From positions 1 to 38,468 of the IMG/VR virus record IMGVR_UViG_3300046171_000211: a DNA stretch of 38,468 bases, one strand, 5' to 3'. Shown in pieces: positions 6,765-14,962 of the stretch. Made by a program: the position numbers and the translations under genes. The first letter of the stretch is position 1. Each line of letters opens with the position of its first letter. The notes under the pieces are model-generated. The model saw only the letters and a program-made list of their open reading frames with translations, did no database searches and was not told the origin of the DNA. Origin of the DNA: a virus.

Positions 6765-7031
6765 TTAGAAACCTAATGGTATTGGTGACATAGGTGATGC
6801 AGGTGCGTCTGGTGTAGGTGTTGATGGTGATGGTAAACCTAGACTACCTCCACCTAAACCACCAAGGTCTCCAAGACTACCAAGTTTATCGGTGACTGCT
6901 TCCATTACCTTGCCTTTGACGTTTTCGATAATCGCATCCTTGCGTATGAATACGTAACCGCCAAGACCAACAACGGTGAGAGATATAACACCACTTGCAA
7001 TAGCGATTCCATTTACTATCTTTTGTAACAT
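6765..7031 (-). CDS. Small membrane protein with Gly/Pro-rich tail
   Basis: 88 residues. One N-terminal membrane segment (about 8-29) is followed by a helical charged region. A Gly-Leu-Gly repeat region comes next, with a Pro/Ser/Thr-rich tail ending PMSPIPLGF. Only about 20 bases separate it from the halogenase stop. Function unknown. Confidence 0.55.
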   Translation of the reverse strand: MLQKIVNGIAIASGVISLTVVGLGGYVFIRKDAIIENVKGKVMEAVTDKLGSLGDLGGLGGGSLGLPSPSTPTPDAPASPMSPIPLGF

Positions 7032-7051
7032 AATTCTATTTACTCAACAAA

Positions 7052-8461
7052 TTATATAGACAAACTTTTAATGAGTTCTTTATATGAAAGAAAAGGAGTA
7101 TTTGTAAGAGTTATCTGCAATTCACTAGATATCTCTTTAACTTCTTCATAAAGATTCATTTCAGATAAAAAATTATGACATTCTTGTTTTGTTAAATGAT
7201 TTAATCCAAGTAAAGTGTGTCCCCATAGTCCTATTCCAGAACAACCATATATTTGAGGTAAGTCTTCGTAAAATAATCCTCTTACTTTCAGAAGACTAAT
7301 AATTTTTTTATTGTAGTCAGTTAGGGATACTCTACTGTCACGACTATAATGTATATTAATAAAATTTTTAAAATCCTCAATCAAATTATCAATATGTTTA
7401 TTATAAATGGAAATAACATTAGGATTTAATGTTCTATCTTTGGTTTCTCTAAAACATTTTTGACATAAGATATCAATTTGAACTAATGTAAGATGAATAT
7501 TAGTTGCTTGTAATGGCTCTAAGAAATGATATGCAAGACCTAAAGAAATCACATTTTGGTTCCATGATTTTTTTAACTTGCCAGAATCAAATTTAAATGA
7601 TTTTACTATCTCAGCATCTGGATAGTTAGATTTAATTTCATCTACCACATTATTTCCCCATTCATCACAACTTACATATCCACATCCTATTCTTTCTTGA
7701 GTTGGTATCTGCCAACACCATCCTAAATTTAATTTATCTGCCTTCGTCACCATACTAACACTATGTTTTCTAGTAAAAGTCGTAACAGAATTCATTGGTA
7801 AGTTATCTTTAAATGATACCCAATCTGATTTCTCTGAAAATATTCTATTATATCCTGTACAATCAATAAAAATATCACCCTCTATGATATGATTACTACA
7901 AATTATTTTTAATACTTTACCAGTTTCATCTCTTTTAATTTTAGATACTGTATCTGAAATATACTTAATATTTTTTCTTTTTAATGATTTATTCTTTAGA
8001 TATTGAATTGTTAATTTATTATCTAAGTGCAAGGCACTATTATAATCTTCTAATCTTTCTGTGTATGGTGATTTATTTTTCCTTTTTAATAATCCATGTA
8101 GAGAAGAGGTATCTAATGATTGATTTTGAGTGTATGTAAAATATAAAAAAGAATCAAAGTCTTCGTTTGTAGTTGGAGTTCCATCTATAGGATTGAAGAA
8201 AGTAGAATCTTTACCACTCCAATTATTAAATTCAATACCAATTTTTGGTGTTGCCTTTGTTTCTCTTAAAAACTCTGCAACATTTATATCAGGCAATTCC
8301 TCTATAGTTTCTACAAAGAGTCCAGTTGTACCTTCACCAACACCTATGGTATTTACATCTGAACTTTCTATAATTACATATTCATGATTTGGTTGTCTAT
8401 GTGAAAATATAAGTGCAGATAACCAACCAGATATTCCACCTCCAACAATTACAAACTTCAT
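7052..8461 (-). CDS. prnA-like: Flavin-dependent tryptophan halogenase-like protein
   Basis: 469 residues. The FAD-binding GGGISG lies at residues 7-12, GVGEGTT near 40-46, and the family lysine in KATPKIGIEFNNW is Lys73. The halogenase signature appears as WCWQIP near residue 250. The family uses FADH2, oxygen and a halide, with the conserved Lys activating hypohalous acid. The substrate cannot be told from sequence and may not be free tryptophan. It is known in T4-like cyanophages, where its role is unproven. It overlaps the start of no other gene and is followed by small membrane proteins. Confidence 0.88.
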   Translation of the reverse strand: MKFVIVGGGISGWLSALIFSHRQPNHEYVIIESSDVNTIGVGEGTTGLFVETIEELPDINVAEFLRETKATPKIGIEFNNWSGKDSTFFNPIDGTPTTNEDFDSFLYFTYTQNQSLDTSSLHGLLKRKNKSPYTERLEDYNSALHLDNKLTIQYLKNKSLKRKNIKYISDTVSKIKRDETGKVLKIICSNHIIEGDIFIDCTGYNRIFSEKSDWVSFKDNLPMNSVTTFTRKHSVSMVTKADKLNLGWCWQIPTQERIGCGYVSCDEWGNNVVDEIKSNYPDAEIVKSFKFDSGKLKKSWNQNVISLGLAYHFLEPLQATNIHLTLVQIDILCQKCFRETKDRTLNPNVISIYNKHIDNLIEDFKNFINIHYSRDSRVSLTDYNKKIISLLKVRGLFYEDLPQIYGCSGIGLWGHTLLGLNHLTKQECHNFLSEMNLYEEVKEISSELQITLTNTPFLSYKELIKSLSI

Positions 8462-8667
8462 TTATCAAATTCACTTCCCTCTCCCATATATTCAAGAGAA
8501 ATAATATCGTGTTGAACTTCCTTATCTTCTCTTAATAACCATTCTGCAAACTCCTCACGGATTGAAATTGCATCTTTTAATTGTTCTACATCACCATCAG
8601 TGCATAGTTCATTCATTCGGTCTATTGACCAATCGTAAGTTGTTCTAAGAGTCTTTGTTAAATTCAC
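8458..8667 (-). CDS. Small acidic hypothetical protein
   Basis: 69 residues if started at GTG 8667, which overlaps the 3' end of the GIY-YIG gene. Longer frames run deeper into that gene and look like shadow sequence. The protein is acidic and helical (DGDVEQLKDAISIREEFAEW) and ends overlapping the halogenase ATG by 4 bases, so translation may be coupled. Start uncertain; no family recognised. Confidence 0.5.
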   Translation of the reverse strand: MNLTKTLRTTYDWSIDRMNELCTDGDVEQLKDAISIREEFAEWLLREDKEVQHDIISLEYMGEGSEFDK

Positions 8668-9100
8668 CGTAATCTTTACGCATATAGCGTCCGAGTATGT
8701 TGCTATTATAGTACATTGGTGTTCCGTCGTCAAGTGATTCCATCAATACATTGTGTAAGAACAGTTGTTTTGTCTCTTCGTAGTTTACTTTTCCAAGGGT
8801 TGCGTGGAGGGAGATAATTTCTCTTCTGAAAGAGTCTTTTCCAATTTCTCTAATATCTCGTTTAAGATCGTCAGAGCTTCCATAATACTTTTTCCAGTCA
8901 GACTCTGATGTAACTCTTCGTTTTCCTCCTTTGGGTTTTCTTTTTTGAGTAAAATATTTTCTTCCGATGTATTGCTTTCCGTTAGTAGTATTGGTGATGC
9001 GATAGACGAACCCATAGTAATCCCCGATATCATCAGAGGTAAAAGGATTACCTTCATACATCCAAGGGTTTTCATAATCGACTTCCAAAGTAGTAATCAT
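8645..9100 (-). CDS. GIY-YIG endonuclease
   Basis: 151 residues. The GIY-YIG core appears as GFVYRI (30-35) and QYIGRKYF (43-50), with the catalytic Arg near residue 48 and a conserved Glu near 109 (YEETK). The first motif is relaxed. This nuclease family includes T4 Seg homing enzymes; here it stands alone, with no intron or intein beside it. It is followed by overlapping small and halogenase genes, so it could be a mobile element that brought neighbours with it, or a fixed phage nuclease. Confidence 0.82.
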   Translation of the reverse strand: MITTLEVDYENPWMYEGNPFTSDDIGDYYGFVYRITNTTNGKQYIGRKYFTQKRKPKGGKRRVTSESDWKKYYGSSDDLKRDIREIGKDSFRREIISLHATLGKVNYEETKQLFLHNVLMESLDDGTPMYYNSNILGRYMRKDYGEFNKDS

Positions 9101-9127
9101 ATATTAACACATTCATATCTATATATC

Positions 9128-9135
9128 CATAAATA
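9128..9135 (+). promoter_or_regulatory. T4-type late promoter (CATAAATA)
   Basis: CATAAATA lies about 20 bases before the ATG at 9155. The same CCATAAATA word lies before the second paralog at 9514. The box matches the T4 late consensus TATAAATA in seven of eight positions. Confidence 0.5.
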
Positions 9136-9154
9136 TCAATAAACGATTATATAA

Positions 9155-9518
9155 ATGACTGTTTACAGAAAAAACATAACAATCAATGTCGGTGAGACTT
9201 TTAGTGAAGATTTAACATTAATGGGTGCTGATGGTTCTGGTGTTGTTGATTTAACAGGTTATTCTGCACAATCAAAATTAAGAAAGAGTCCTACAAACTA
9301 TAGATTTGCAGATATTCAAGTTGGTATTGTAAATGCATCTCAAGGATTAGTTAATATCTCAATCGCAAGCACAGTAACTAAATTTCTTCAAGGTGGTAGA
9401 CACGTATATGATATAGTTCTAATCAAACCTAATGGATTCAAATCTGTTGCAGTTGAAGGTAATGCACTTGGTAAGATCAGGTATCAATACCTTTGTACAT
9501 TACTTTGGTTCTCCATAA
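9155..9518 (+). CDS. Virion-associated beta-domain protein, paralog A (frameshifted)
   Basis: As read, the frame runs on to 9919. Removing one G near 9471-9472 restores ...GNALVRSGINTFVHYFGSP and a stop at 9516-9518, making a protein of about 120 residues. It begins MTVYRKNITINVGETFSED, contains LTGYSAQSKLRKS, and ends with a beta-strand-rich region. This pattern is shared with the next gene (FEQTF, LTGFSATCKMQRT). Such short repeated beta-domain proteins are typical of phage baseplate or fibre accessory proteins, which is inference. A late promoter box lies upstream. Confidence 0.6.
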
Positions 9519-9521
9519 ATA
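9514..9521 (+). promoter_or_regulatory. T4-type late promoter (CATAAATA) for paralog B
   Basis: CATAAATA overlaps the restored stop of paralog A and lies 14 bases before the ATG at 9536, mirroring the arrangement at 9128. Confidence 0.45.
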
Positions 9522-9535
9522 AAAGTAAAAATATA

Positions 9536-9919
9536 ATGGCAGTTTTTAGTACAAATTTAGTAATATACAAACATACTGACTTTGAGCAAACCTTTGCACT
9601 TGAAGATAGTAACACTAATAGTGTCAAAAATTTAACAGGTTTTTCTGCCACTTGCAAAATGCAAAGGACATTAAATCTTGGTAGTTTGACAGAGTTTACA
9701 ATATCATTTTTGAATGATCGAACACTAGGTAAAGTTAGAATATCATTAACAGATACACAAACAGCAGCGATTGAAGAAGGTAAATATTTTTATGAGTTAA
9801 TGTTGACTGACCCAAGTAGTGTTGTAGAAAGAGTAATTGAAGGAATTGTAATCGTAAAACATCCTGTTACTTGGGATTCACCTAATCCTCTGACTCCCTT
9901 TGACGCTCAAGTTCCTTAA
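9536..9919 (+). CDS. Virion-associated beta-domain protein, paralog B
   Basis: 127 residues starting MAVFSTNLVIYKHTDFEQTF. It shares domain order with paralog A: a beta-strand opening, LTGFSATCKMQR, a linker, SLTDTQTAAIEEGKYFYELML, and RVIEGIVIVKHPVT. It is probably a separate gene with its own late box, not the C-terminal half of a 254-residue protein. It ends at TAA 9917-9919, overlapping the stop of a convergent gene. Confidence 0.6.
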   Translation: MAVFSTNLVIYKHTDFEQTFALEDSNTNSVKNLTGFSATCKMQRTLNLGSLTEFTISFLNDRTLGKVRISLTDTQTAAIEEGKYFYELMLTDPSSVVERVIEGIVIVKHPVTWDSPNPLTPFDAQVP

Positions 9920-10125
9920 TCTTCAGGAAAATCATAAGGACCATTCAACTTTTTTTCGATATCTCTTTCGTCTAGGACTTCATTAATAAGTTGTTTGAGT
10001 TCTATCTTAAGTGCATCAGATAGAAGATTCATTTTATTCACCTTCAAAGGTGGAATAGCATCTCTTTGACGCTGTATATCATCAGGAGTCGAACTACTCC
10101 CAAAGGTCATCGCTTGCGTGTCCAT
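9916..10125 (-). CDS. Small hypothetical protein (69 aa)
   Basis: Starts MDTQAMTFGSSSTPDDIQRQRD. It is polar, with an amphipathic helix in the C-terminal half (LIELKQLINEVLDERD-like). The stop shares TTAA with the convergent paralog B stop. It follows the gene at 10128-10262 by two bases. Confidence 0.5.
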   Translation of the reverse strand: MDTQAMTFGSSSTPDDIQRQRDAIPPLKVNKMNLLSDALKIELKQLINEVLDERDIEKKLNGPYDFPED

Positions 10126-10127
10126 AA

Positions 10128-10262
10128 TTATTTTTTATTATATATTAACTCAAAATCCTCAGTCACACCAACTCCAGCTTGGTAATTCTGAGGATTAAGT
10201 TTTGCAAGTTTAACTGACTTTAGACCACCGATGATGTCAGCACGATTAATAACAGGTTTCAT
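10128..10262 (-). CDS. Small hypothetical protein (44 aa)
   Basis: Starts MKPVINRADIIGGLKSVKL and ends FELIYNKK. It sits tightly between its neighbours (two bases before each), which supports it as a real gene despite its size. No motif recognised. Confidence 0.45.
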   Translation of the reverse strand: MKPVINRADIIGGLKSVKLAKLNPQNYQAGVGVTEDFELIYNKK

Positions 10263-10264
10263 AA

Positions 10265-11579
10265 TTAATATTCACCAGCACCTAATTTTTTATCTTGTGT
10301 TTCTAGATTATTTTTCCTTCTTTTGTAATAATCCATTAAACTTTCACCTTTTTTTCTTTGCTCTATACCATCTCCAACTTTTATATCTGTAGTAGGTGTG
10401 TTGACAACAGGCGGTGTTACGGGTTTAACACTTTTCTCTCCCATTTTAGATGCTATCATTTTTGTACCAACAACTGCAGCAGTACCTTTTACTAACGCTG
10501 GAATAATTCTAACTTGGTTTAAATTAAATTTTTCATCAAGATTTTTTTTTTGCTCCTCGACTATATCTTGAATAGTTTTTCCATCCATCTCAGTCATTAC
10601 ATAGTTTGCTTCTTCGATTGTAGCAACTTGTCCTGAAGAATGCAAGTACTCAAGAACTAAATCATAAGCATCCCACTCTGTTTGATCTCTTAGACCTTTT
10701 GCTCTCTGTGCTGTAATTGACTTTGGATACTTTTTAATAAATTGATCCTTAGTCATATTACCCTTTTTCATTGCTTGAAAGTCTTTATTCTTGTCTTGCA
10801 ACATCTGAACACGATCCTTACCAAATCTGTCAATGTTCTTTTTAATCATTGCAGTTCTTCCTGATTTTTTAATTTCAGAACGAGGTGTAGCTGCAATTTT
10901 ATCTACTTCTGTTTGTGGTTTTACTTCTGGTTCTTTCTCTGTCTCTTTCTTAACTTCTGGTTCTGGTCTTCTATTATCAAATTGTTTTGGATCTACTTTG
11001 TTAATAGGCTCTGAACTCTTTCTTTTCTCTACATACTTATCAACTTGCTTACTAATTGCATCCTCTTTTGCCTTTTTCTTTGCTGCTGCGTCCGCAATTG
11101 CTTGTTGTTTTGCGTCACTTTTTGCCTTCATTCCTTTACCAATAGCGTTAACTGCTTGAATACCAGTACCAATAGCAGCACCAACACCGAATCCCCCCAA
11201 AAGCTTTTTTACCCATTGGTCCAGGCTTAAGTCTTTGAAGAGGTTTTGTTAGTTTTGAAATAATTCCCTTTTTAAAAAGTGGTTTAGAGGCACCACCCAT
11301 TTTTCCTAAGTTACCTAACTTAGATACGTTTTTTGCTCCTTTTATTCCTTTGACTAAACCACCAAGTTTGAACAGAGCTCCTATTTTCTCATCCAATAAT
11401 TCAGATTCTTTCAAATCGCTAATTATTTCTTCTGTATTTTCAGAAATATATTCTAATTCTTCGTCTGTTAATTCTGCTTCCTTAACAACTTCAATAAATT
11501 TTTTCTCATCTTCAGAAAAATATACGTTATTTGCATAGAGATTTTGTATCTCTTGATATTCTTTTAAGTCTCTAAACAT
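10265..11579 (-). CDS. Large probable structural protein, one frameshift
   Basis: Two overlapping frames join when one G is removed from the run of six at about 11196-11201: ...GPMGKKAFGG then FGVGAAIGTGIQ. The repaired protein has about 437 residues. It has an acidic helical N-terminus (ELTDEELEYISENTEE), a Gly-rich hydrophobic centre (LGNLGKMGG, GVGAAIGTGIQAVNAIG), a Lys/Ala coiled-coil-like region, and a charged C-terminal half with another small-residue hydrophobic stretch (ALVKGTAAVVG). A late promoter (TATAAATA) lies 24 bases upstream. This points to a virion or assembly protein; no family is named. Confidence 0.65.
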
Positions 11580-11602
11580 TGATCAACTCATTTATACAAA
11601 TA

Positions 11603-11610
11603 TATTTATA
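11603..11610 (-). promoter_or_regulatory. T4-type late promoter (TATAAATA)
   Basis: An exact minus-strand match to the T4 late consensus, 24 bases upstream of the ATG at 11579, in the short gap between two probable structural genes. Confidence 0.65.
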
Positions 11611-11622
11611 TAATTTTAGTAT

Positions 11623-12825
11623 CTATTTTCTGCTAGGATCTGATTGTAAGTATAAAGATATTGGTTTTGGTTCTACAATTTCTCCTTTTGAACCACCACC
11701 TATTGGTGGTAACATCTTATTCTTTTTCAATTTATTTGTTGCTATTCTATTTTTATTAGCACCATATAATCCCAAACCAAGTAAACCAACAGCAAGTGCT
11801 GTCTTAGGATTTTTCATACCTGCTTTCGCTAGTCTTGCTAATACAGGTGTTGATTTAGAAGCAGTTTTTGTAATAACAGAGGGTTTTAGTTTAGGGATTC
11901 TCAATGGTTTTAGAGGATCTAATTTCGGTATTTTATTTTTAAATGGATCATATAAACCACTAGTTGATGGTTTAGTTTTTACAATATTTTTTATTTTTTT
12001 CACTATCTTTTTATTCTTACTTTTTATTTCAATTTCTTTTTTCAATTGTTCGACTGTTTTTCTTGGTTTCCTTGACCTTATCATTCTTTTATCAGTTTCA
12101 TATTTTTTTGTTATTTTATCTGCATATTCTTTTCCAGAACTCTTAGCTATAACCTCTGCTGCTTTTTTATTTAATTTAGTGTTTACATTAGTGCCTTGTC
12201 TCTTATTTCTTGCTTTAGCAATATAGTTTACAATTCCCTTTTTTGTTGGTTTACCAGGTTCTATTCCAGTTTTAGAATCTGTATAAGTTTGTCTTCCTTT
12301 TATAAATTCTTTACGATTTTTATTTGCTCTATTAACTCTATCTGTAAATTTACTTGCATCTTTTGATACTTTAGATTGTTTTACTACATCCTTATTACTA
12401 CTCGTACCATCTGGATAATCATTCTTATCAGTAAACCAAGGATCTTTTATTGGTTTGGAAAGATCCATTTTAGTTTTAGTTTTTGTTTTAGTTGATGTAT
12501 TTACTGTATTGCCAGTAGTCGGTCTTCCAGCATCACTATCATCATATGCAGCATATGCTCTCTGCTTTTGTAATTCTAGATTTTGATCTACAGTTCGTCT
12601 TTGACCACCATCACCTGATGTTGATCTGTTCTCAAGAGATTTTCTTATTTCATTAGAATTAGGTTGTGTTGCTTCTAAATCTGAAATTGCTTTTTTAATA
12701 TTTCTACGACTTGTGCTTATATTTTTATCTGAATTATTATTTCCACTAGAAGCACTAGAAGAGAACTTCTTTTTTTTCTCTTGCAAATCGTATCTTTTAT
12801 TATTTAATCTCTCAAACAGACTCAT
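11623..12825 (-). CDS. Large basic probable structural protein
   Basis: 400 residues starting MSLFERLNNKRYDLQEKKKK. It is extremely rich in Lys, Ser, Asn and Thr, with low-complexity stretches (TKTKTKTKMDL) and a short hydrophobic Gly/Leu segment near residues 350-362 (LAVGLLGLGLYG). The positive charge suggests nucleic-acid contact, for instance an internal capsid protein, but this is inference. A TATAAATA late box lies 22 bases upstream inside the preceding gene. Confidence 0.6.
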   Translation of the reverse strand: MSLFERLNNKRYDLQEKKKKFSSSASSGNNNSDKNISTSRRNIKKAISDLEATQPNSNEIRKSLENRSTSGDGGQRRTVDQNLELQKQRAYAAYDDSDAGRPTTGNTVNTSTKTKTKTKMDLSKPIKDPWFTDKNDYPDGTSSNKDVVKQSKVSKDASKFTDRVNRANKNRKEFIKGRQTYTDSKTGIEPGKPTKKGIVNYIAKARNKRQGTNVNTKLNKKAAEVIAKSSGKEYADKITKKYETDKRMIRSRKPRKTVEQLKKEIEIKSKNKKIVKKIKNIVKTKPSTSGLYDPFKNKIPKLDPLKPLRIPKLKPSVITKTASKSTPVLARLAKAGMKNPKTALAVGLLGLGLYGANKNRIATNKLKKNKMLPPIGGGSKGEIVEPKPISLYLQSDPSRK

Positions 12826-13213
12826 CTTCTTCAGACACTTTTTTAGTATTTATATCATATGATTCATAACCATCATAGTCACCAAACAACCAAGCATCTG
12901 CCTTTGCTGCTTCACGATATGCTTCAATACTCATATCTTTCAAACCTTTTACTTCTGATTCTGTTTCAACAACTTTAACTCTTGGTTGAGTATATCCATC
13001 CCAACTCTTATGAATCTCTTTCACTTGCTCATCCACACTTACCATTTCCATCTGTATCTTACCTTCAATCCATATCTTTTTCAACCAAGCAACAAAACCT
13101 AATGCAAGATGTTGAATATATGGATTCTTAAATTTTTTCTTGACCCATCTTTCTGCTTTTGCATACCAAGGATCTGTGCCCTTACCAAATTGTTTTTGAA
13201 ATTCTATTTTCAT
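12812..13213 (-). CDS. Hypothetical protein (133 aa)
   Basis: Starts MKIEFQKQFGKGTDPWYAKAERW. It has a basic, Trp-rich N-terminal half and a Glu/Asp-rich C-terminal half with YDGYESYD. Its ATG overlaps the oxygenase stop (ATGA), and its end overlaps the next start by 14 bases. It contains the late promoter of the next gene in its last codons. No family recognised. Confidence 0.55.
   Translation of the reverse strand: MKIEFQKQFGKGTDPWYAKAERWVKKKFKNPYIQHLALGFVAWLKKIWIEGKIQMEMVSVDEQVKEIHKSWDGYTQPRVKVVETESEVKGLKDMSIEAYREAAKADAWLFGDYDGYESYDINTKKVSEEDESV
12847..12854 (-). promoter_or_regulatory. T4-type late promoter (TATAAATA)
   Basis: An exact TATAAATA on the minus strand, 22 bases upstream of the ATG at 12825 and inside the 3' end of the gene at 12812-13213. 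Confidence 0.6.
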
Positions 13214-13803
13214 TTGCTTAATCGGATATTGAATGAAACTGAGATACGGTCTTCTTTTGATTTGTTTTGTAATACATGATGTTGTAAATGAGATGGAAAA
13301 ACTAATATTCTTCCCTCTATTGGAGTAAAGTAATAACTATGATCATAATAATTAGATTCTTTAAAGTTATCTGTATAGGATTCTATTTCATTATGTGTTT
13401 GAAAAGCAAGAGGAGAATCAAAAAAAATATTCCCACAATTTTCAGGTGCCTTTACCCATAAAACTCCAGATAAATCAGATGTTGGATGTGTGTGTTTTAT
13501 ATTATAGTCACTTGGTTTATTAATATTAATCCAAGCTTCAACGCACATATTAATTTCTGTTTTAATAACTGGAAAATCAGATAAACAATTAATTAAAAAA
13601 GATTGTAACAAATCCTTTTCATTTTTTAATTGAAAAAAAGATGATTGCCAACCACCATAGTTTGAGATGGAAACACCATCATCTTCTTTTTTTAGATTGT
13701 ATGCATAATCTATTAACTGATTTTTTATATCATCAAATCCATTTATATCAAATGTATGGATTGGAACAGGAAAAAGATTTGTAGTACTATAACTTAAATC
13801 CAC
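13210..13803 (-). CDS. 2OG-Fe(II) oxygenase-like protein
   Basis: 197 residues matching the phage and cyanobacterial putative 2OG-Fe(II) oxygenase group. HTHPTSDLSGVLWV (104-117) supplies the proximal His and Asp. FPSHLQHHVLQNKSKEDRISVSFN (in the region 169-192) supplies the distal His and the 2-oxoglutarate-binding Arg (about 186). Such enzymes hydroxylate proteins, nucleic acids or small molecules with iron, oxygen and 2-oxoglutarate; the substrate is unknown. It starts inside the end of nrdB and overlaps the next gene by 4 bases. Confidence 0.8.
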   Translation of the reverse strand: MDLSYSTTNLFPVPIHTFDINGFDDIKNQLIDYAYNLKKEDDGVSISNYGGWQSSFFQLKNEKDLLQSFLINCLSDFPVIKTEINMCVEAWININKPSDYNIKHTHPTSDLSGVLWVKAPENCGNIFFDSPLAFQTHNEIESYTDNFKESNYYDHSYYFTPIEGRILVFPSHLQHHVLQNKSKEDRISVSFNIRLSK

Positions 13804-14937
13804 TAAAGGTATCCTTTTTCACATCCTGTTTAATACCACCGACAATGTAGGATTCTACTTCTGTCTCCTGTGGTGCCACTTGCAATCCTTTTGAACTAAT
13901 CCAATGCTCTGTCCAAGGTAATGGATTGTTTCTTGCTGCAATGTCATAAACTGGTTTCAATCCAATTGCTCTCATTCTACGATTTGCTATCCATTCAACA
14001 TATTGATGAAGTAGTTTGTCATTGAGACCAATCATACTTCCATTTGTAAATAGATACTCTGCCCATCGCTTCTCTTCGTTTACACAACGGTCAAACATAC
14101 TGTATGTCCACTGCTCTTCCTCTTTGATGATTTCCTTCATCTGTTTGTCGTCACCCTTTCTCCAGTTGTTTATAATATTTTGAGTTATTGCCAAATGGAG
14201 GTTTTCATCTCTAGCAATAAGCGAAATGATTTTCGCAGATCCTTCCATGAGTTTAAGCTCACCAAAAGCAAAACTACAAGCGAAAGATACGTAAAAGCGG
14301 ATACCTTCCAAAATGTTGACATTAGTAACTGCACGATAAAGTTTCCTCTTTAATTCTTTTGTTTCCCACTCTGCTGTAGGACTTCCTTTCCAACCTTCTT
14401 TCCAGAAGTTACCTGTATCATACTGATGTGCTTCGTTTATAAAAGGTATCATATGACTCTGTAACACTCGATGCTCTGTCTAGGATACGATCATCAGATA
14501 ATATCTTATCAAAGACCTCAGGATGGGTCTGAGTATACATTCTTGATGACATATGTGTATGAACGAGAATGAATCATTTCCATAAACGACCATACTTCCA
14601 TACAAGCTTCTAACTCAGGTAAAGAACAGTATGGTAGAAATGCCATACCTGGTGCACGACCCTGTACAGAGTCAAGCATAATCTGATACTTGAGATTAGA
14701 TGTATAAATGTGTTTCTGCTCTGGACGTAATGATTGATAATCACCACGATCTTTTTGTAATGATACCTCTTCTGGTCTCCAGAAATATCCTAATTGAGAC
14801 TTTGTTAAATTCTCAAATGCAGGATACTTAAAGTTATCATATCTTTGAACTCCTAAAGGTTTGCCAAAAAACATAGGTTGTTTTTTTGTGTCGCATTCCT
14901 CTGTGTTAAAGACAGTCATGCCTTTAAGATTTGTCAT
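13787..14937 (-). CDS. nrdB: Class I ribonucleotide reductase small subunit, two frameshifts
   Basis: It houses the di-iron tyrosyl radical used by NrdA to reduce ribonucleotides. The frame breaks twice: an extra C at about 14513 (VYSDPS then EVFDKIL) and an extra T in the TTTT near 14444 (SYDTF then INEAHQY). Removing both gives a normal protein of about 382 residues. Ligands are visible on both sides of the breaks: FMEMIHSRSYTYV (Glu, His and radical Tyr), EGIRFYVSFA, and ARDENLHL (Glu and His). The ATG at 14937 is chosen over a GTG at 14982 that overlaps nrdA. Confidence 0.85.
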
Positions 14938-14962
14938 TGATTTTTTTCCGATAGGTGAAACT

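Noticed and set aside
9155-9919. One long two-domain protein of 254 residues
   Set aside because: The joining stretch between the two halves is out of family character, and a one-base change restores two separate genes, each with a late box.
12019-12226. Long plus-strand frame opposite the basic protein gene (11579-12226)
   Set aside because: It is the antisense image of Lys/Asn-rich codons, giving a Phe/Leu/Ile-rich protein. It has no plausible ribosome-binding site, and the minus-strand gene has a late promoter.
14444-14520. Programmed frameshift or intron in nrdB
   Set aside because: The two breaks are repaired by one-base deletions and nothing is inserted between the fragments. Intron or intein motifs are absent and no slippery-site with pseudoknot is seen.
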